From Paenibacillus gorillae (GTDB lineage Bacteria > Bacillota > Bacilli > Paenibacillales > Paenibacillaceae), in contig NZ_CBVJ010000095.1 of assembly GCF_000513275.1 (NCBI RefSeq), positions 117,062 through 181,061 of the forward strand: DNA of 64,000 bases, given 5' to 3'. Under the pieces are notes generated by a model, which was given only the letters and a program-made list of their open reading frames with translations, was not told the origin of the DNA and did no database searches. The position numbers and the translations under genes were made by a program. Shown here in pieces: positions 16,366-25,431 of this stretch (its first letter is position 1; each line of letters opens with the position of its first letter).

Positions 16366-16461
16366 TCACTAATCCCGCCCTTCATTCACATGCACACACT
16401 CTATAAATGTAGGGTGCACCGGCGTGACTCAGGCTATGCTTTCCTGCTCCGTCTTCACACA

Positions 16462-16500
16462 AAGAAGAGCAGTACCCTCAATCAGAGGTCTGCTCTTCTT
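16462..16500. terminator. Terminator after the GH20 gene
   Basis: An 11-bp perfect stem, AAGAAGAGCAG (16462-16472) with its complement at 16490-16500, plus inner pairing. On the minus strand it ends in CTTCTTTGTGT. It closes the transcript of the glycan-use operon 28 bp after the last stop codon. Confidence 0.82.
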
Positions 16501-16527
16501 TATATTTAAGGTTAGGGAGAAATCAAG

Positions 16528-18504
16528 TTACACCATCCCACCAGCTTCGGCAAAAGCATTCAGCTTCTCTTCATATTGGCCGAGCAGCTTGTAAAGAGCT
16601 TTGGTGCTGCGGGCAAGGCCTCCTTCACGGTTGCGCAGCAGCCACAGCCGTTCAAACTCACGGATGATCTGCTTCAGCTGTCCCTTCAACTGAACCACCA
16701 GTGCCTGCTCTGCCGTGTCGTCCGGCAAGTCAATCCGGTAGACGTAACGGTGGAGATTAACGCCCTGTTCAATGATAGCGACGCTCAGCTTCAGCTCCTC
16801 TACTACCGTATCCGCATCCGGCAGACTAAGCCGAACCTGCTCCAACTCCTGCTTGCGGGAAGAGAGCCAAGCCTGCATTTCTTCATAACGATAATCGAGC
16901 AGGAACGGGCCGCCGCGAGCGCCAATTTCCTTATACAGCTCCATCATTGCATTCGTTTCCGTCTCCAGCTTCTCCTGCGTAGACCAGCCGCGGTTCAACA
17001 AATAGTTTGTGTAAGTCATGTTGTCCAGTGAACTGTTCTCCAACCGGTAATAGCGTCCAAGCTCGAACAGCAGCTTGCCGATTATACCCGTGCTGTCTTT
17101 CAGAATCATATCCGAAATATATTGCTCTGCGCCTTCGACCGCTTCAATATTGCGCTCAGCTTGCCAGCTGGCACCAGCGCCATACACGAAACCAGGATAG
17201 CTCGCATTTAGCGTCTGCCAATGACCCGAATCGCCCCAATCTGTAATGATGTAGCCGCCTGCGCCAAAAACCAATCCACAGCGTGCTGCATCTGCGATGT
17301 TATCCAGCATATTATCGGTCCGTCCAGTAATCGCCGCCCAAGAGCTTGTGCCCGGACATACGTAATAAGGAACGCCGCTTTGCTGCAGCCTTCTTGCACT
17401 TTCTTCGAAGGAACGGTAGTTGTCATAGTTCCAATCAAGCACGGTAACATCTGCAGGAAGCAGCGGCAGCGTCTCCGGATGCTTCGCTATGATGTCGCCC
17501 CACATCAGCGTTTTTTTGCCATGCGCCTGTACGAGCCTAATTACTTTATCCGCATACTCCATATACAGCTTGCCGACTCCAATTTGCTCTGCGCGCGCTT
17601 TGCTGATGCCTGTGCCAAGTCCAAATGGCTCATCCATATTAATATTGGCGTACTCTGAGGAAAATAACGGCAGCAGCTCATCCAGCATCGTCTTAACCAG
17701 CTCGATGGATCGCTCATCCGTTGGACTCAAGGTTGTCGGAGGCAGCTTGAAAGGCAGCGGAATCGGCGGTGTCATACCATCCGGATGTTCCGCAAGCTCC
17801 CGAAGCTCTGGCTTCGCCAGCCAATCGCCCATGTGTCCCAAGCAATTCTGATTCGGTACAAGATCGATGAATCGGCTCACCGCATAGGCATCCAGCTCTT
17901 CATATTCCTTCGCTGTAATCGGTGTCGCATCCGGAAACAGCCCTGAATAGGCCGAATAGCTGAAGGGGTAGCCTTCCATATAAAGCTGCAGATGGTTGAT
18001 TTTAAGAGCGGATAGCATATCGATAAGGCTAAACAGAGTATCCATCTTCGGAATTTTATTACGTCCGATGTCCAGCATAACACCGCGGACTGGAAAATCC
18101 GGCTCGTCTTCGAGCTGAAAATGCTCCCATACCAATCCGCTGCGTTCCAGTAATTGTTCGATGGCAAGCAGGGCATAGTGCAAGCCAATTTTTGCACTAG
18201 CTTCAATACGCAGAAGTCCCCCGTCCCAAGTCAAGCTATAACCTTGCGGATGAATACCAGACGCGAAGGCAAGCTCTGCCTTATTAACAGCGGCGGCCTT
18301 CTTTGAGGCCTGACTTAGACTTGCATCTCCCTCTCCAAACCGTTTGAGCGCTGCCGACAGGCGGCGCTCAACGCTGATTTCCCTGGCCCAGCGCTTCGTT
18401 TCCTCATCCAATGCCGTCACGGCAAATGCCGTTCCTAGACTAGAACCGCCTCCAGTAAGCTGAAAGCCGCGCGGCCTAGGGTAGAGCTTTTCCAATATGG
18501 ACAT
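16528..18504 (-). CDS. Beta-N-acetylhexosaminidase, GH20-like, cytoplasmic
   Basis: A 658-residue glycosidase without signal peptide. An N-terminal GH20b-like domain (about 1-135) precedes a TIM-barrel that starts at FPVRGVMLDIGRNKIP. The catalytic Asp-Glu pair of GH20 is in NINMDEP (Asp291-Glu292); family members usually have HxGGDE here, so this is a divergent branch. The family removes terminal GlcNAc or GalNAc by substrate-assisted catalysis. The frame is open to 18525, but AGAGGAGGG lies there, and the ATG at 18504, 8 bp after it, avoids overlap with the upstream gene. It is the last gene of the YesMN/ABC/GH3/GH3/GH20 locus and probably acts on imported oligosaccharides, such as chito-oligosaccharides or N-glycan fragments. 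Confidence 0.82.
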   Translation of the reverse strand: MSILEKLYPRPRGFQLTGGGSSLGTAFAVTALDEETKRWAREISVERRLSAALKRFGEGDASLSQASKKAAAVNKAELAFASGIHPQGYSLTWDGGLLRIEASAKIGLHYALLAIEQLLERSGLVWEHFQLEDEPDFPVRGVMLDIGRNKIPKMDTLFSLIDMLSALKINHLQLYMEGYPFSYSAYSGLFPDATPITAKEYEELDAYAVSRFIDLVPNQNCLGHMGDWLAKPELRELAEHPDGMTPPIPLPFKLPPTTLSPTDERSIELVKTMLDELLPLFSSEYANINMDEPFGLGTGISKARAEQIGVGKLYMEYADKVIRLVQAHGKKTLMWGDIIAKHPETLPLLPADVTVLDWNYDNYRSFEESARRLQQSGVPYYVCPGTSSWAAITGRTDNMLDNIADAARCGLVFGAGGYIITDWGDSGHWQTLNASYPGFVYGAGASWQAERNIEAVEGAEQYISDMILKDSTGIIGKLLFELGRYYRLENSSLDNMTYTNYLLNRGWSTQEKLETETNAMMELYKEIGARGGPFLLDYRYEEMQAWLSSRKQELEQVRLSLPDADTVVEELKLSVAIIEQGVNLHRYVYRIDLPDDTAEQALVVQLKGQLKQIIREFERLWLLRNREGGLARSTKALYKLLGQYEEKLNAFAEAGGMV

Positions 18505-18505
18505 A

Positions 18506-20815
18506 TTAGTTCCCTCCTCTATCAACAGTCGAATCAGATCCGCCGCCGTTTAAGGATGACAGAATATCAGCAATATCCTTCTCCTTGATTGCGCCGCTGC
18601 TGAATGATGTCATGCCGCGTATCGGCATCTGGTCCAAGAACGCCCTTACCATTACCTTATGCTCACCCTTCAGCGCAGCAGCGAACGGAAGCTGTGCAAT
18701 GAGCTTATCTACATGTTGCTGGCCGCCCTCAGCTTCGCTTATATCACCAAGTGTAGAGTTTCGATCAAACGTTCTTTTGACAGGATGAACGGCACGTACT
18801 GTGATTGTTTCCTCCAGCACGATATCCGCCGAGGAGCGTCCGATCAATAGCTTGAACTCGCCCGATTCGACCACCCAATCGGATGCCTCTATGTCATAGT
18901 AAGCAAAACTTCGTTTATCCAGCAGTATCGTCACCGTTTTCGTCTCGCCAGGTTCAAGCTTCATCTTACTGAAGCCCTTAAGCTCCTTCTCAGGCCGAAT
19001 AACACGGCTGCTCACATCGTGCACATATAGCTGTACAACTTCCTGTCCGGCAAAAGCTCCCGAGTTCGTCACATCGACCTGTACCGACACCGTATCCTCA
19101 TCCGTAATGGAGGAACTATCAACCCGCAGATTCGAGTAAGTGAATGTCGTGTAGCTGAGCCCATGCCCGAACGGGAAAAGCGGCTTCAGACGTTTTTTAT
19201 CATAATAGCGATATCCGACAAACAATCCTTCCCGGTATTCCACACGGTCACCTTCGCCCGGGAAGAACAGATAGGACGGATTGTCGCTAAGCTGTACCGG
19301 GAACGTCTCAGCCAGCTTGCCCGACGGGTTCGCAAAACCCAGAAGCAAGTCGGCGAGCGCACCCCCAAGCGCCTGTCCTCCCAAATACGCTTCCAGCACC
19401 GCTTTGGCTTTGTCCAGCCAAGGCATTTCAACCGGTGCTCCGTTGCACAGCACAACAGCCAGATTAGGCTGTACGGCGGAAATCGCCTCAATCAGTGCAA
19501 TTTGGTTAGCAGGCATTCGCAGATGCTTACGATCAAAGCCCTCCGACTCATAGCTGTTTGGCAATCCTCCAACCAGTACAACCGCCGAAGCCTCTGCGGC
19601 AAGCGCGAGCGCCTCCTCCGTCAACTGATCATCGGTATGCTCCTGGTTCAGCGCATAGCCCTGTGCATATACGATTTCTGTATCGGCTCCAGCAGCCTGA
19701 ACGAGCTCCTCAATCAAGTCATCAACCCGGGTGGGCTTAATCTGCGAGCTTCCGCTGCCTTGATAGCGAGGCTGCTTGGCTAATTCACCAATGACGGCAA
19801 TTTTGCCGCCACGCACCAATGGCAAGACGTTGTCGTCATTTTTCAGCAAAACCATGCTCTCTCTAGCAATTTCACGCGCCAATTGATGATGGTCGTCTGG
19901 ATTGACGATTGTATCCGGTTTTCGTTCATCGACAGCACGGAATATAATTCGAAGCAGCCTTTCGACCGCATCATCCAGCTTCTCCTCCGGCAGCGTCCCC
20001 TGCTGCACAGCTTCAATAATTTGCTGCTCTCCCGCGCCATAGCTGGACGGCATCTCCAGTTCAAGACCTGCTGACAATGCTGCAGCACGCTCATTCACCG
20101 CTCCCCAGTCCGATACGACGAATCCGTCATGGCCCCATTCCTGCTTCAACACCTGGGTCAGCAGTTTCTCGTTCTCAGAGGCAAACTCGCCGTTTACTTT
20201 GTTGTACGCGCACATAACGGTCCACGGCTGCGCTTTTTTGACCGCTCCCTCGAAGCTGGCCAAATAAATTTCGCGCAGTGTGCGCTCATCAATGACCGAA
20301 TCGGAGGTCATCCGGCGATGCTCCTGATTGTTCGCGGCAAAATGCTTCAAGGAAGTGCCTACACCTTCACTTTGCACACCCAAAATATGATGAGCAGCCA
20401 TCTCCGCTGACAAATAAGGGTCCTCGGAGAAATATTCAAAGTTCCGGCCGCATAGCGGAGAACGCTTGATGTTCGAGCCTGGACCAAGCAGTACAGCCAC
20501 ATCCTCCGCCTGACATTCCCGGCCAAGCGCCTGTCCCATCCTTTCAATCAGCTCGCGGTTCCAAGAGCTAGCTACCCCCGCAGCAGACGGAAAGCAAGTA
20601 GCCGGCACGCTGTTGAAAAGCCCGAGGTGATCGGCCGAAGCCTGCTGCTTGCGCAGTCCATGGGGACCGTCAGTCACCATTACAGAAGGTATCCCGAGCC
20701 GTTCAATTCCCTTGGTATGCCAAGTGTCGGCTCCCGAGCACAGGCTCGCTTTCTCTTCCAGCGTCATTTGTGCAATAATCTCTTTGATGTTCCGTTGTTC
20801 GCCCATGTTGTCCAT
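18506..20815 (-). CDS. GH3 beta-glycosidase (BglB/BglX type), cytoplasmic
   Basis: A 769-residue GH3 enzyme with no signal peptide. The N-terminal barrel opens with [12 protein letters not shown] and VTDGPHGLR, contains [12 protein letters not shown], and has the nucleophile Asp236 in VVSDWGA. The (alpha/beta)6 sandwich follows (about 310-550), then a fibronectin III-like C-terminal domain containing [11 protein letters not shown] (about 575-660). This layout is typical of beta-glucosidases and beta-xylosidases acting on short oligosaccharides. AGGAGG is only a few bases before the first ATG, so the second methionine (fourth codon) is an equally likely start. The stop is 1 bp away from the chosen GH20 start. 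Sugar specificity is not readable. Confidence 0.92.
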   Translation of the reverse strand: MDNMGEQRNIKEIIAQMTLEEKASLCSGADTWHTKGIERLGIPSVMVTDGPHGLRKQQASADHLGLFNSVPATCFPSAAGVASSWNRELIERMGQALGRECQAEDVAVLLGPGSNIKRSPLCGRNFEYFSEDPYLSAEMAAHHILGVQSEGVGTSLKHFAANNQEHRRMTSDSVIDERTLREIYLASFEGAVKKAQPWTVMCAYNKVNGEFASENEKLLTQVLKQEWGHDGFVVSDWGAVNERAAALSAGLELEMPSSYGAGEQQIIEAVQQGTLPEEKLDDAVERLLRIIFRAVDERKPDTIVNPDDHHQLAREIARESMVLLKNDDNVLPLVRGGKIAVIGELAKQPRYQGSGSSQIKPTRVDDLIEELVQAAGADTEIVYAQGYALNQEHTDDQLTEEALALAAEASAVVLVGGLPNSYESEGFDRKHLRMPANQIALIEAISAVQPNLAVVLCNGAPVEMPWLDKAKAVLEAYLGGQALGGALADLLLGFANPSGKLAETFPVQLSDNPSYLFFPGEGDRVEYREGLFVGYRYYDKKRLKPLFPFGHGLSYTTFTYSNLRVDSSSITDEDTVSVQVDVTNSGAFAGQEVVQLYVHDVSSRVIRPEKELKGFSKMKLEPGETKTVTILLDKRSFAYYDIEASDWVVESGEFKLLIGRSSADIVLEETITVRAVHPVKRTFDRNSTLGDISEAEGGQQHVDKLIAQLPFAAALKGEHKVMVRAFLDQMPIRGMTSFSSGAIKEKDIADILSSLNGGGSDSTVDRGGN

Positions 20816-20832
20816 ATCCTCCTATTATCTAC

Positions 20833-23361
20833 TTAGTCATGCAGCTCAAATTCGGCTGACAATGTATCTCTGCTATTAGGACCGGCATACAGCACAAACG
20901 ATCCGTTCTCTGCGGTTTCTCCCTCACCCGTCGTCCAGAAAGCCAATTCAGATCGTGTTATCCGGAAAATAGCCTCCTTGCTTTCACCCGGCTCTAACGC
21001 AAGCTTCTGGAATCCCTTAAGTTCCTTGACCGGTCTCACGGTGCTGCCGTAGCAATCTTGTATATACCATTGCACCGTTTCTTCTCCGGCTGCTTTCCCC
21101 TGATTCGTTACGGTAATGCTCGCTAGCAGCTCTCCAGAGGCCGATAGTTTGTCCGAGGAAAGCCGCAAATCAGAATAAGCAAAGCTCGTATAGCTGAGCC
21201 CATAGCCAAATGGATAAAGCGGATCGTTAGGCCCATCGATATATTTGGAAATAAATTTTTCATGCTTGTTGGCAGCTGTAACTGGGCGCCCCGTATTGTA
21301 ATGATTGTAGTAGACCGGCACCTGGCCTCCATGGACAGGAAAGCTCATGGTCAATCTGCCCGACGGATTATAGCTGCCTGTCAGCACATCGGCGATCGCA
21401 TGACCCGCCTGAGAACCAAGAAACCATGATTCTACTATCGCGTGGATATTAGGATGCGTCTCGAACCACTGAAGCACGAGCGGACGGCCATTGGTCAGTA
21501 CGAGAATCACCGGCTTGCCAAGCGCAGCTACTGCCTCAGCCAGCCGCATTTGTGCTTCGGGAAGCTCGATGCTCATTCGTGATGCCGCTTCTCCCGACAT
21601 CGCGCTGCTCTCCCCAAGTGCCAATAGGACAACATCGGCCTGCTTGGCTTGCGACACAGCCTCTTCAATACCGCCCTGGAGAGGTGCATTCACCTCACAG
21701 CCTTGGGCGTAAAGCAACTGATCAACTGTAAAGCCTTTGTCTGCTAAACCTTCGTATAACGTGACGGTCTCGTGCTCATAACGTGAGAACTGCCACGGTC
21801 CTAGCAAATCACGGCTGTCTGCGAAAGGCCCGATGAGCGCGACCTTTCCACTGCCGGCTGTCATAGGCAAAATACCGTCATTCTTCAGCAGCACAATCGA
21901 CTTGCGTGCCAGCTCCCGGCTTTCAGCGAGATGATCGGGATGGAAATGATATTGCTGTTCCTTATCCGGACGTACATAGCGAAACGGATCATCCATGAGG
22001 CCAGTTTTGTACTTAAGCGTCAGAATACGCCGCGCAGCAGCATCAATCTGCGACTCCGACAACTTCCCTTCATCCGCCAGCTTCGACAGCGCCTCATAGG
22101 AACGGGTTACCATCTCGATATCCATCGTGGCGTTGATCGCAAGCCGCGCCGCCTCTTCGTTATCCTTGGCGTTTCCATGGTACACAATCTCGTCAATCGA
22201 GCCGTAGTCCGAGATAAGTACGCCATCAAACCCTAGCTCATCACGCAGCAGATCCTTCAATATAAAACGATTGGCAGCGACAGGTACACCCTGATAAATG
22301 TTGAATGCATTCATGACCGAGCCGGCTCCGGCTTCGATGCCTGCACGAAATGGCGGCAGGAAGACGTTACGCAGCGTACCCTCCGAAATATCGACGGTGT
22401 TGTAATCCCGGCCGCCTTCCGCTGCGCCATATCCGATAAAATGCTTGAGGCAGGCAACAAGCGTCTCCTGATCGGACAACATGCCGCCCTGGAAGCCTTC
22501 CACTTGAGCCTTCGCAATAACTGAGCCAAGGTAAGGGTCCTCGCCGGCTCCTTCCACTACGCGCCCCCACCGGGGATCGCGGGTAACATCGACCATCGGC
22601 CCGTGATTGTACATAATGCCCGAAGCCGTCGCTTCCTTCGCAGATATCGCACAAGCGCGGCGAATGGCGTCCTCATCCCAGCTGCAGGACCATGCGAGCG
22701 GTACGGGAAAAATCGTCTGCGAGCCGTGGATAATGTCCGCATTGAACAGAAGCGGAATGCCATGCGGAGATTGCTCGACGGCAAGCTTTTGCAGCTCGAA
22801 CACCCGGCTTATGTCAAATGCGCCTAGAATCGAACCGACTCTTCCTTCCGATATAAGCTTCTCCGGCGGATCACTGGCTACAGCGCCGCCAAACGAGAAA
22901 TTTGACGCCTGACACTGGAACATCTGGCCAATCTTCTCTTCCAGAGACAGCTTCTTTAACCATTCATCTACAGCCAGACGAATTTCTTCGTCGGAGCGCT
23001 CGGGAATGGGGGAGGTACGACGGTAAGGCTCCAGCTGCGACGTTATCGCTTCAGACAACAGCGGGCCGCTTCCGCGCTGACCTTGCAATGGGAACTTGCC
23101 AAACTTCGGCACATACAGCTCTCCCTCGAAGGTGTCTTCCCTGAACGTCAGCCGTACCGTCCAGTTCTCATCGGGGCTCCAGAACACGCGGCCAACGCCG
23201 CGAACTATATTTCCCTCAACTTCCATGCTCGTTACCTTCAGCGGCAACGGCAGCGGGGCGCAAGCGACATCTAACGTATACGAAGATCTTTTTGCCAGCT
23301 TGAATTGCACCTTTATTTTCATGCCGGGCTGTTCAATCATGGCATGCCATAATCCGATCAT
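20833..23361 (-). CDS. GH3 beta-glucosidase/xylosidase with extra N-terminal domain
   Basis: An 842-residue GH3 enzyme whose canonical barrel begins only at about residue 130 (LSLEEKIGQMFQC). The preceding segment (about 15-105) is beta-rich and is not part of the usual GH3 architecture; it may be a carbohydrate-binding or lid domain. In the barrel, DVTRDPRWGRVVEGAGEDP, CLKHFIGYGAAEGGRDY and the nucleophile Asp385 (LISDYGS) are clear, followed by the sandwich and fibronectin III-like domains (GEETVQWYIQD). The frame opens with GTG at 23370, but GAGGAG 8 bp before the ATG at 23361 supports that start. There is no signal peptide. It lies 17 bp upstream of the second GH3 gene and acts with it on imported glycan. 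Confidence 0.9.
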   Translation of the reverse strand: MIGLWHAMIEQPGMKIKVQFKLAKRSSYTLDVACAPLPLPLKVTSMEVEGNIVRGVGRVFWSPDENWTVRLTFREDTFEGELYVPKFGKFPLQGQRGSGPLLSEAITSQLEPYRRTSPIPERSDEEIRLAVDEWLKKLSLEEKIGQMFQCQASNFSFGGAVASDPPEKLISEGRVGSILGAFDISRVFELQKLAVEQSPHGIPLLFNADIIHGSQTIFPVPLAWSCSWDEDAIRRACAISAKEATASGIMYNHGPMVDVTRDPRWGRVVEGAGEDPYLGSVIAKAQVEGFQGGMLSDQETLVACLKHFIGYGAAEGGRDYNTVDISEGTLRNVFLPPFRAGIEAGAGSVMNAFNIYQGVPVAANRFILKDLLRDELGFDGVLISDYGSIDEIVYHGNAKDNEEAARLAINATMDIEMVTRSYEALSKLADEGKLSESQIDAAARRILTLKYKTGLMDDPFRYVRPDKEQQYHFHPDHLAESRELARKSIVLLKNDGILPMTAGSGKVALIGPFADSRDLLGPWQFSRYEHETVTLYEGLADKGFTVDQLLYAQGCEVNAPLQGGIEEAVSQAKQADVVLLALGESSAMSGEAASRMSIELPEAQMRLAEAVAALGKPVILVLTNGRPLVLQWFETHPNIHAIVESWFLGSQAGHAIADVLTGSYNPSGRLTMSFPVHGGQVPVYYNHYNTGRPVTAANKHEKFISKYIDGPNDPLYPFGYGLSYTSFAYSDLRLSSDKLSASGELLASITVTNQGKAAGEETVQWYIQDCYGSTVRPVKELKGFQKLALEPGESKEAIFRITRSELAFWTTGEGETAENGSFVLYAGPNSRDTLSAEFELHD

Positions 23362-23403
23362 GAAGCTCACTCCTCGTTAGGTTCTCAACAATGGATACAG
23401 AAA

Positions 23404-24294
23404 TCAGCCCTTAACAGCACCGATTGTCATCCCTTTGACAAAATACTTTTGGAAAAACGGATATGCAGCCAAAATTGGCACTACACCGATAACTGCAATG
23501 GCCATACGGAAAGTCTCGCTCGGCATCTGCGACAGGCTTTCGCTAACGCTGCCATTGCTGTTCGCGCTCAGAAACTGGATATCACTCATAATCCGGTTCA
23601 ACATGTTCTGAAGGCTGAACAGATGGGGCTTCGTGACGAAGACCAGGCCATTATTCCAATCATTCCAATAAGCAAGCCCTTGGAACATACCTACGGTAGC
23701 CAGAATAGGCAGCGACAGCGGCATGACGATTCGGAAATACGTCTTGAATTCCCCCGCGCCGTCAATGCTTGCGGATTCCAGCACGGCGACCGGAATCGTT
23801 GTTTTGAAGAAGGTCCGCATCAGCAGCACGTTGAAGCCGTTCATCAGCAGCCAAGGCACAATCAGAGCAAATAGCGTGTTTTTCACATCAAGCAGCTGAG
23901 TGTACACCATGTAGGTCGGTACCAGGCCGCCATTAAACAGCATGGTGAAAAAGACGATGAATGCTATCGCTTGCCCGCCCGGCATATCTTTGCGGGACAA
24001 CGGATAAGCGAGAAGAGAAGTGATAAACAGGCTGCACGCAGTGCCGATGACGGTCACGATAACCGTAATACCATAAGCCCGCAGTATCTGATCTGCCTGC
24101 ATCCATAAATACTTGTAAGCCTGAAAGCTGAACTGCGTAGGAAAAAACGAGTAGCCTTCCGAGACGATAGCCTTCTCGTCTGTGATAGACGCCATAAAGA
24201 GAAGGATAAACGGCAATACACACAGCAAGGACAACGCGATCATTATGGTATGGGATGCCCATTGCCATGCTCGATTTTCTTTATCCACAATCAT
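23404..24294 (-). CDS. Carbohydrate ABC transporter permease (LplC/YtcP type)
   Basis: Second inner-membrane permease of an oligosaccharide ABC importer (CUT1 family), about 296 residues with six transmembrane helices. The EAA loop is in VLESASIDGAGEFKTYFRIVM, and the protein ends in the typical QKYFVKGMTIGAVKG. The open frame extends to 24414, but this would overlap the upstream permease by more than 100 bp. The ATG at 24294 lies just after that gene's stop, with AAGGAG immediately upstream; the GTG two codons further in has better spacing and is an alternative. No ATPase gene is in the locus, as is usual for this transporter type, which borrows a general MsmX-like ATPase. Confidence 0.93.
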   Translation of the reverse strand: MIVDKENRAWQWASHTIMIALSLLCVLPFILLFMASITDEKAIVSEGYSFFPTQFSFQAYKYLWMQADQILRAYGITVIVTVIGTACSLFITSLLAYPLSRKDMPGGQAIAFIVFFTMLFNGGLVPTYMVYTQLLDVKNTLFALIVPWLLMNGFNVLLMRTFFKTTIPVAVLESASIDGAGEFKTYFRIVMPLSLPILATVGMFQGLAYWNDWNNGLVFVTKPHLFSLQNMLNRIMSDIQFLSANSNGSVSESLSQMPSETFRMAIAVIGVVPILAAYPFFQKYFVKGMTIGAVKG

Positions 24295-24301
24295 CACTCC
24301 T

Positions 24302-25234
24302 TTAGAACAAGGCATTTTCTTTGTTGAATTTCCGAACAATTGCATTGGCGCCAAGCACCAGAATGAAGCCCACAATCGATTGATAGAATCCGGCTGCGGA
24401 CGACATGCCGACATCGCCTAATTGCAGAAGGCCGCGGAAGACGTAGGTATCAATAACGTTTGTCGTCTCGTAGAGCGCTCCCGAGTTCATTGGCACTTGA
24501 TAGAACAGTCCGAAGTCGGAGTAGAAAATGCGCCCGACACCCAGCAGCGCCAGCATCGTGATGACCGGTGTAATCATAGGCAGCGTAATAGTGCGAATCT
24601 GCATCCACTTGGAGGCTCCGTCCAGCCTTGCAGCCTCATAATACTCCGGATCGATGCCAATGATTGCGGCCAGGAAGACGATACAGGAGTAACCCGCTCC
24701 CTTCCATAAGTGAATAAACGTCAAGATGTACGGCCAATATTTCGGTTCGCTATACCAGGAAATCGAATCGATGCCGAGCATCGGAAGCAAGGTCTTGTTC
24801 ACGAAGCCGGTATCGATGCTCAGCATCGCGTAGACGAGGTAGCTGACCAGAATAATGGAGATCAGGAATGGTAAAATAATCAGGCTCTGATACAATCTCG
24901 CTGCAAACTTGTTGCGAATCTCGTTCAGCAGAATCGCAATCACTACAGCAATGCCGAGCCCCAATACGATAAAGGCTCCATTGTACAGCAGCGTGTTTCT
25001 CGTAATAATGAAGGCATCCTCTGTTTTGAACAAAAATTCAAAGTTTCTAAAACCGATCCAATCACTTGCCCAGATGCCCTTGCGGTAATCAATATCCTTA
25101 AAGGCGATTGACAGGCCAAACATCGGCAAATAATTGTTGAGTACCATGTATGCCAATCCCGGTAACATCATCAGGTACAGCGGCCAATACCGCCAAATTT
25201 TCATCCGCTTTCTGCTTTGCGTAAGTGCGCTCAC
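24302..25234 (-). CDS. Carbohydrate ABC transporter permease (LplB/YtdP type)
   Basis: First inner-membrane permease of the same CUT1 importer, 310 residues with six transmembrane helices. The family start is clear (YLMMLPGLAYMVLNNYLPMFGLSIAFKDI) and the EAA loop is EYYEAARLDGASKWMQIRTITLPMI. It starts with GTG (25232-25234) 6 bp after GGGGAG. Its stop is 7 bp from the start of the next permease. It is separated from the binding-protein gene by a strong terminator (25388-25414), so it depends on read-through. Confidence 0.93.
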   Translation of the reverse strand: MSALTQSRKRMKIWRYWPLYLMMLPGLAYMVLNNYLPMFGLSIAFKDIDYRKGIWASDWIGFRNFEFLFKTEDAFIITRNTLLYNGAFIVLGLGIAVVIAILLNEIRNKFAARLYQSLIILPFLISIILVSYLVYAMLSIDTGFVNKTLLPMLGIDSISWYSEPKYWPYILTFIHLWKGAGYSCIVFLAAIIGIDPEYYEAARLDGASKWMQIRTITLPMITPVITMLALLGVGRIFYSDFGLFYQVPMNSGALYETTNVIDTYVFRGLLQLGDVGMSSAAGFYQSIVGFILVLGANAIVRKFNKENALF

Positions 25235-25387
25235 GGCATTCTCCCCTTTCTGTACGGCTTGTGATCGCCGCGTTCTTCCTTTATGTTAGCGAATAGCAGA
25301 GGGTCGCCACTACCGCCAATCCGACCTCTGTCATGCGTTTTCCCGACTACTCGAACGCCATTGGCAACCGAAAGAGGGACACAAAAA

Positions 25388-25414
25388 AATCCGGCCAACG
25401 GGGTTGGCCGGATT
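25388..25414 (-). terminator. Intercistronic terminator between binding protein and permeases
   Basis: A perfect 12-bp stem (25388-25399 with 25403-25414, core CCGGCCAAC/GTTGGCCGG), followed on the minus strand by TTTTTTTGTG. Its strength implies that most transcripts end after the binding-protein gene, giving an excess of binding protein over permease. Confidence 0.9.
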
Positions 25415-25431
25415 CACATATAGATATCGTC

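Noticed and set aside
24294..24414. Longer start for the second sugar permease
   Set aside because: The extension overlaps the upstream permease by over 100 bp and lacks the family N-terminus, while a start just after that gene's stop fits.
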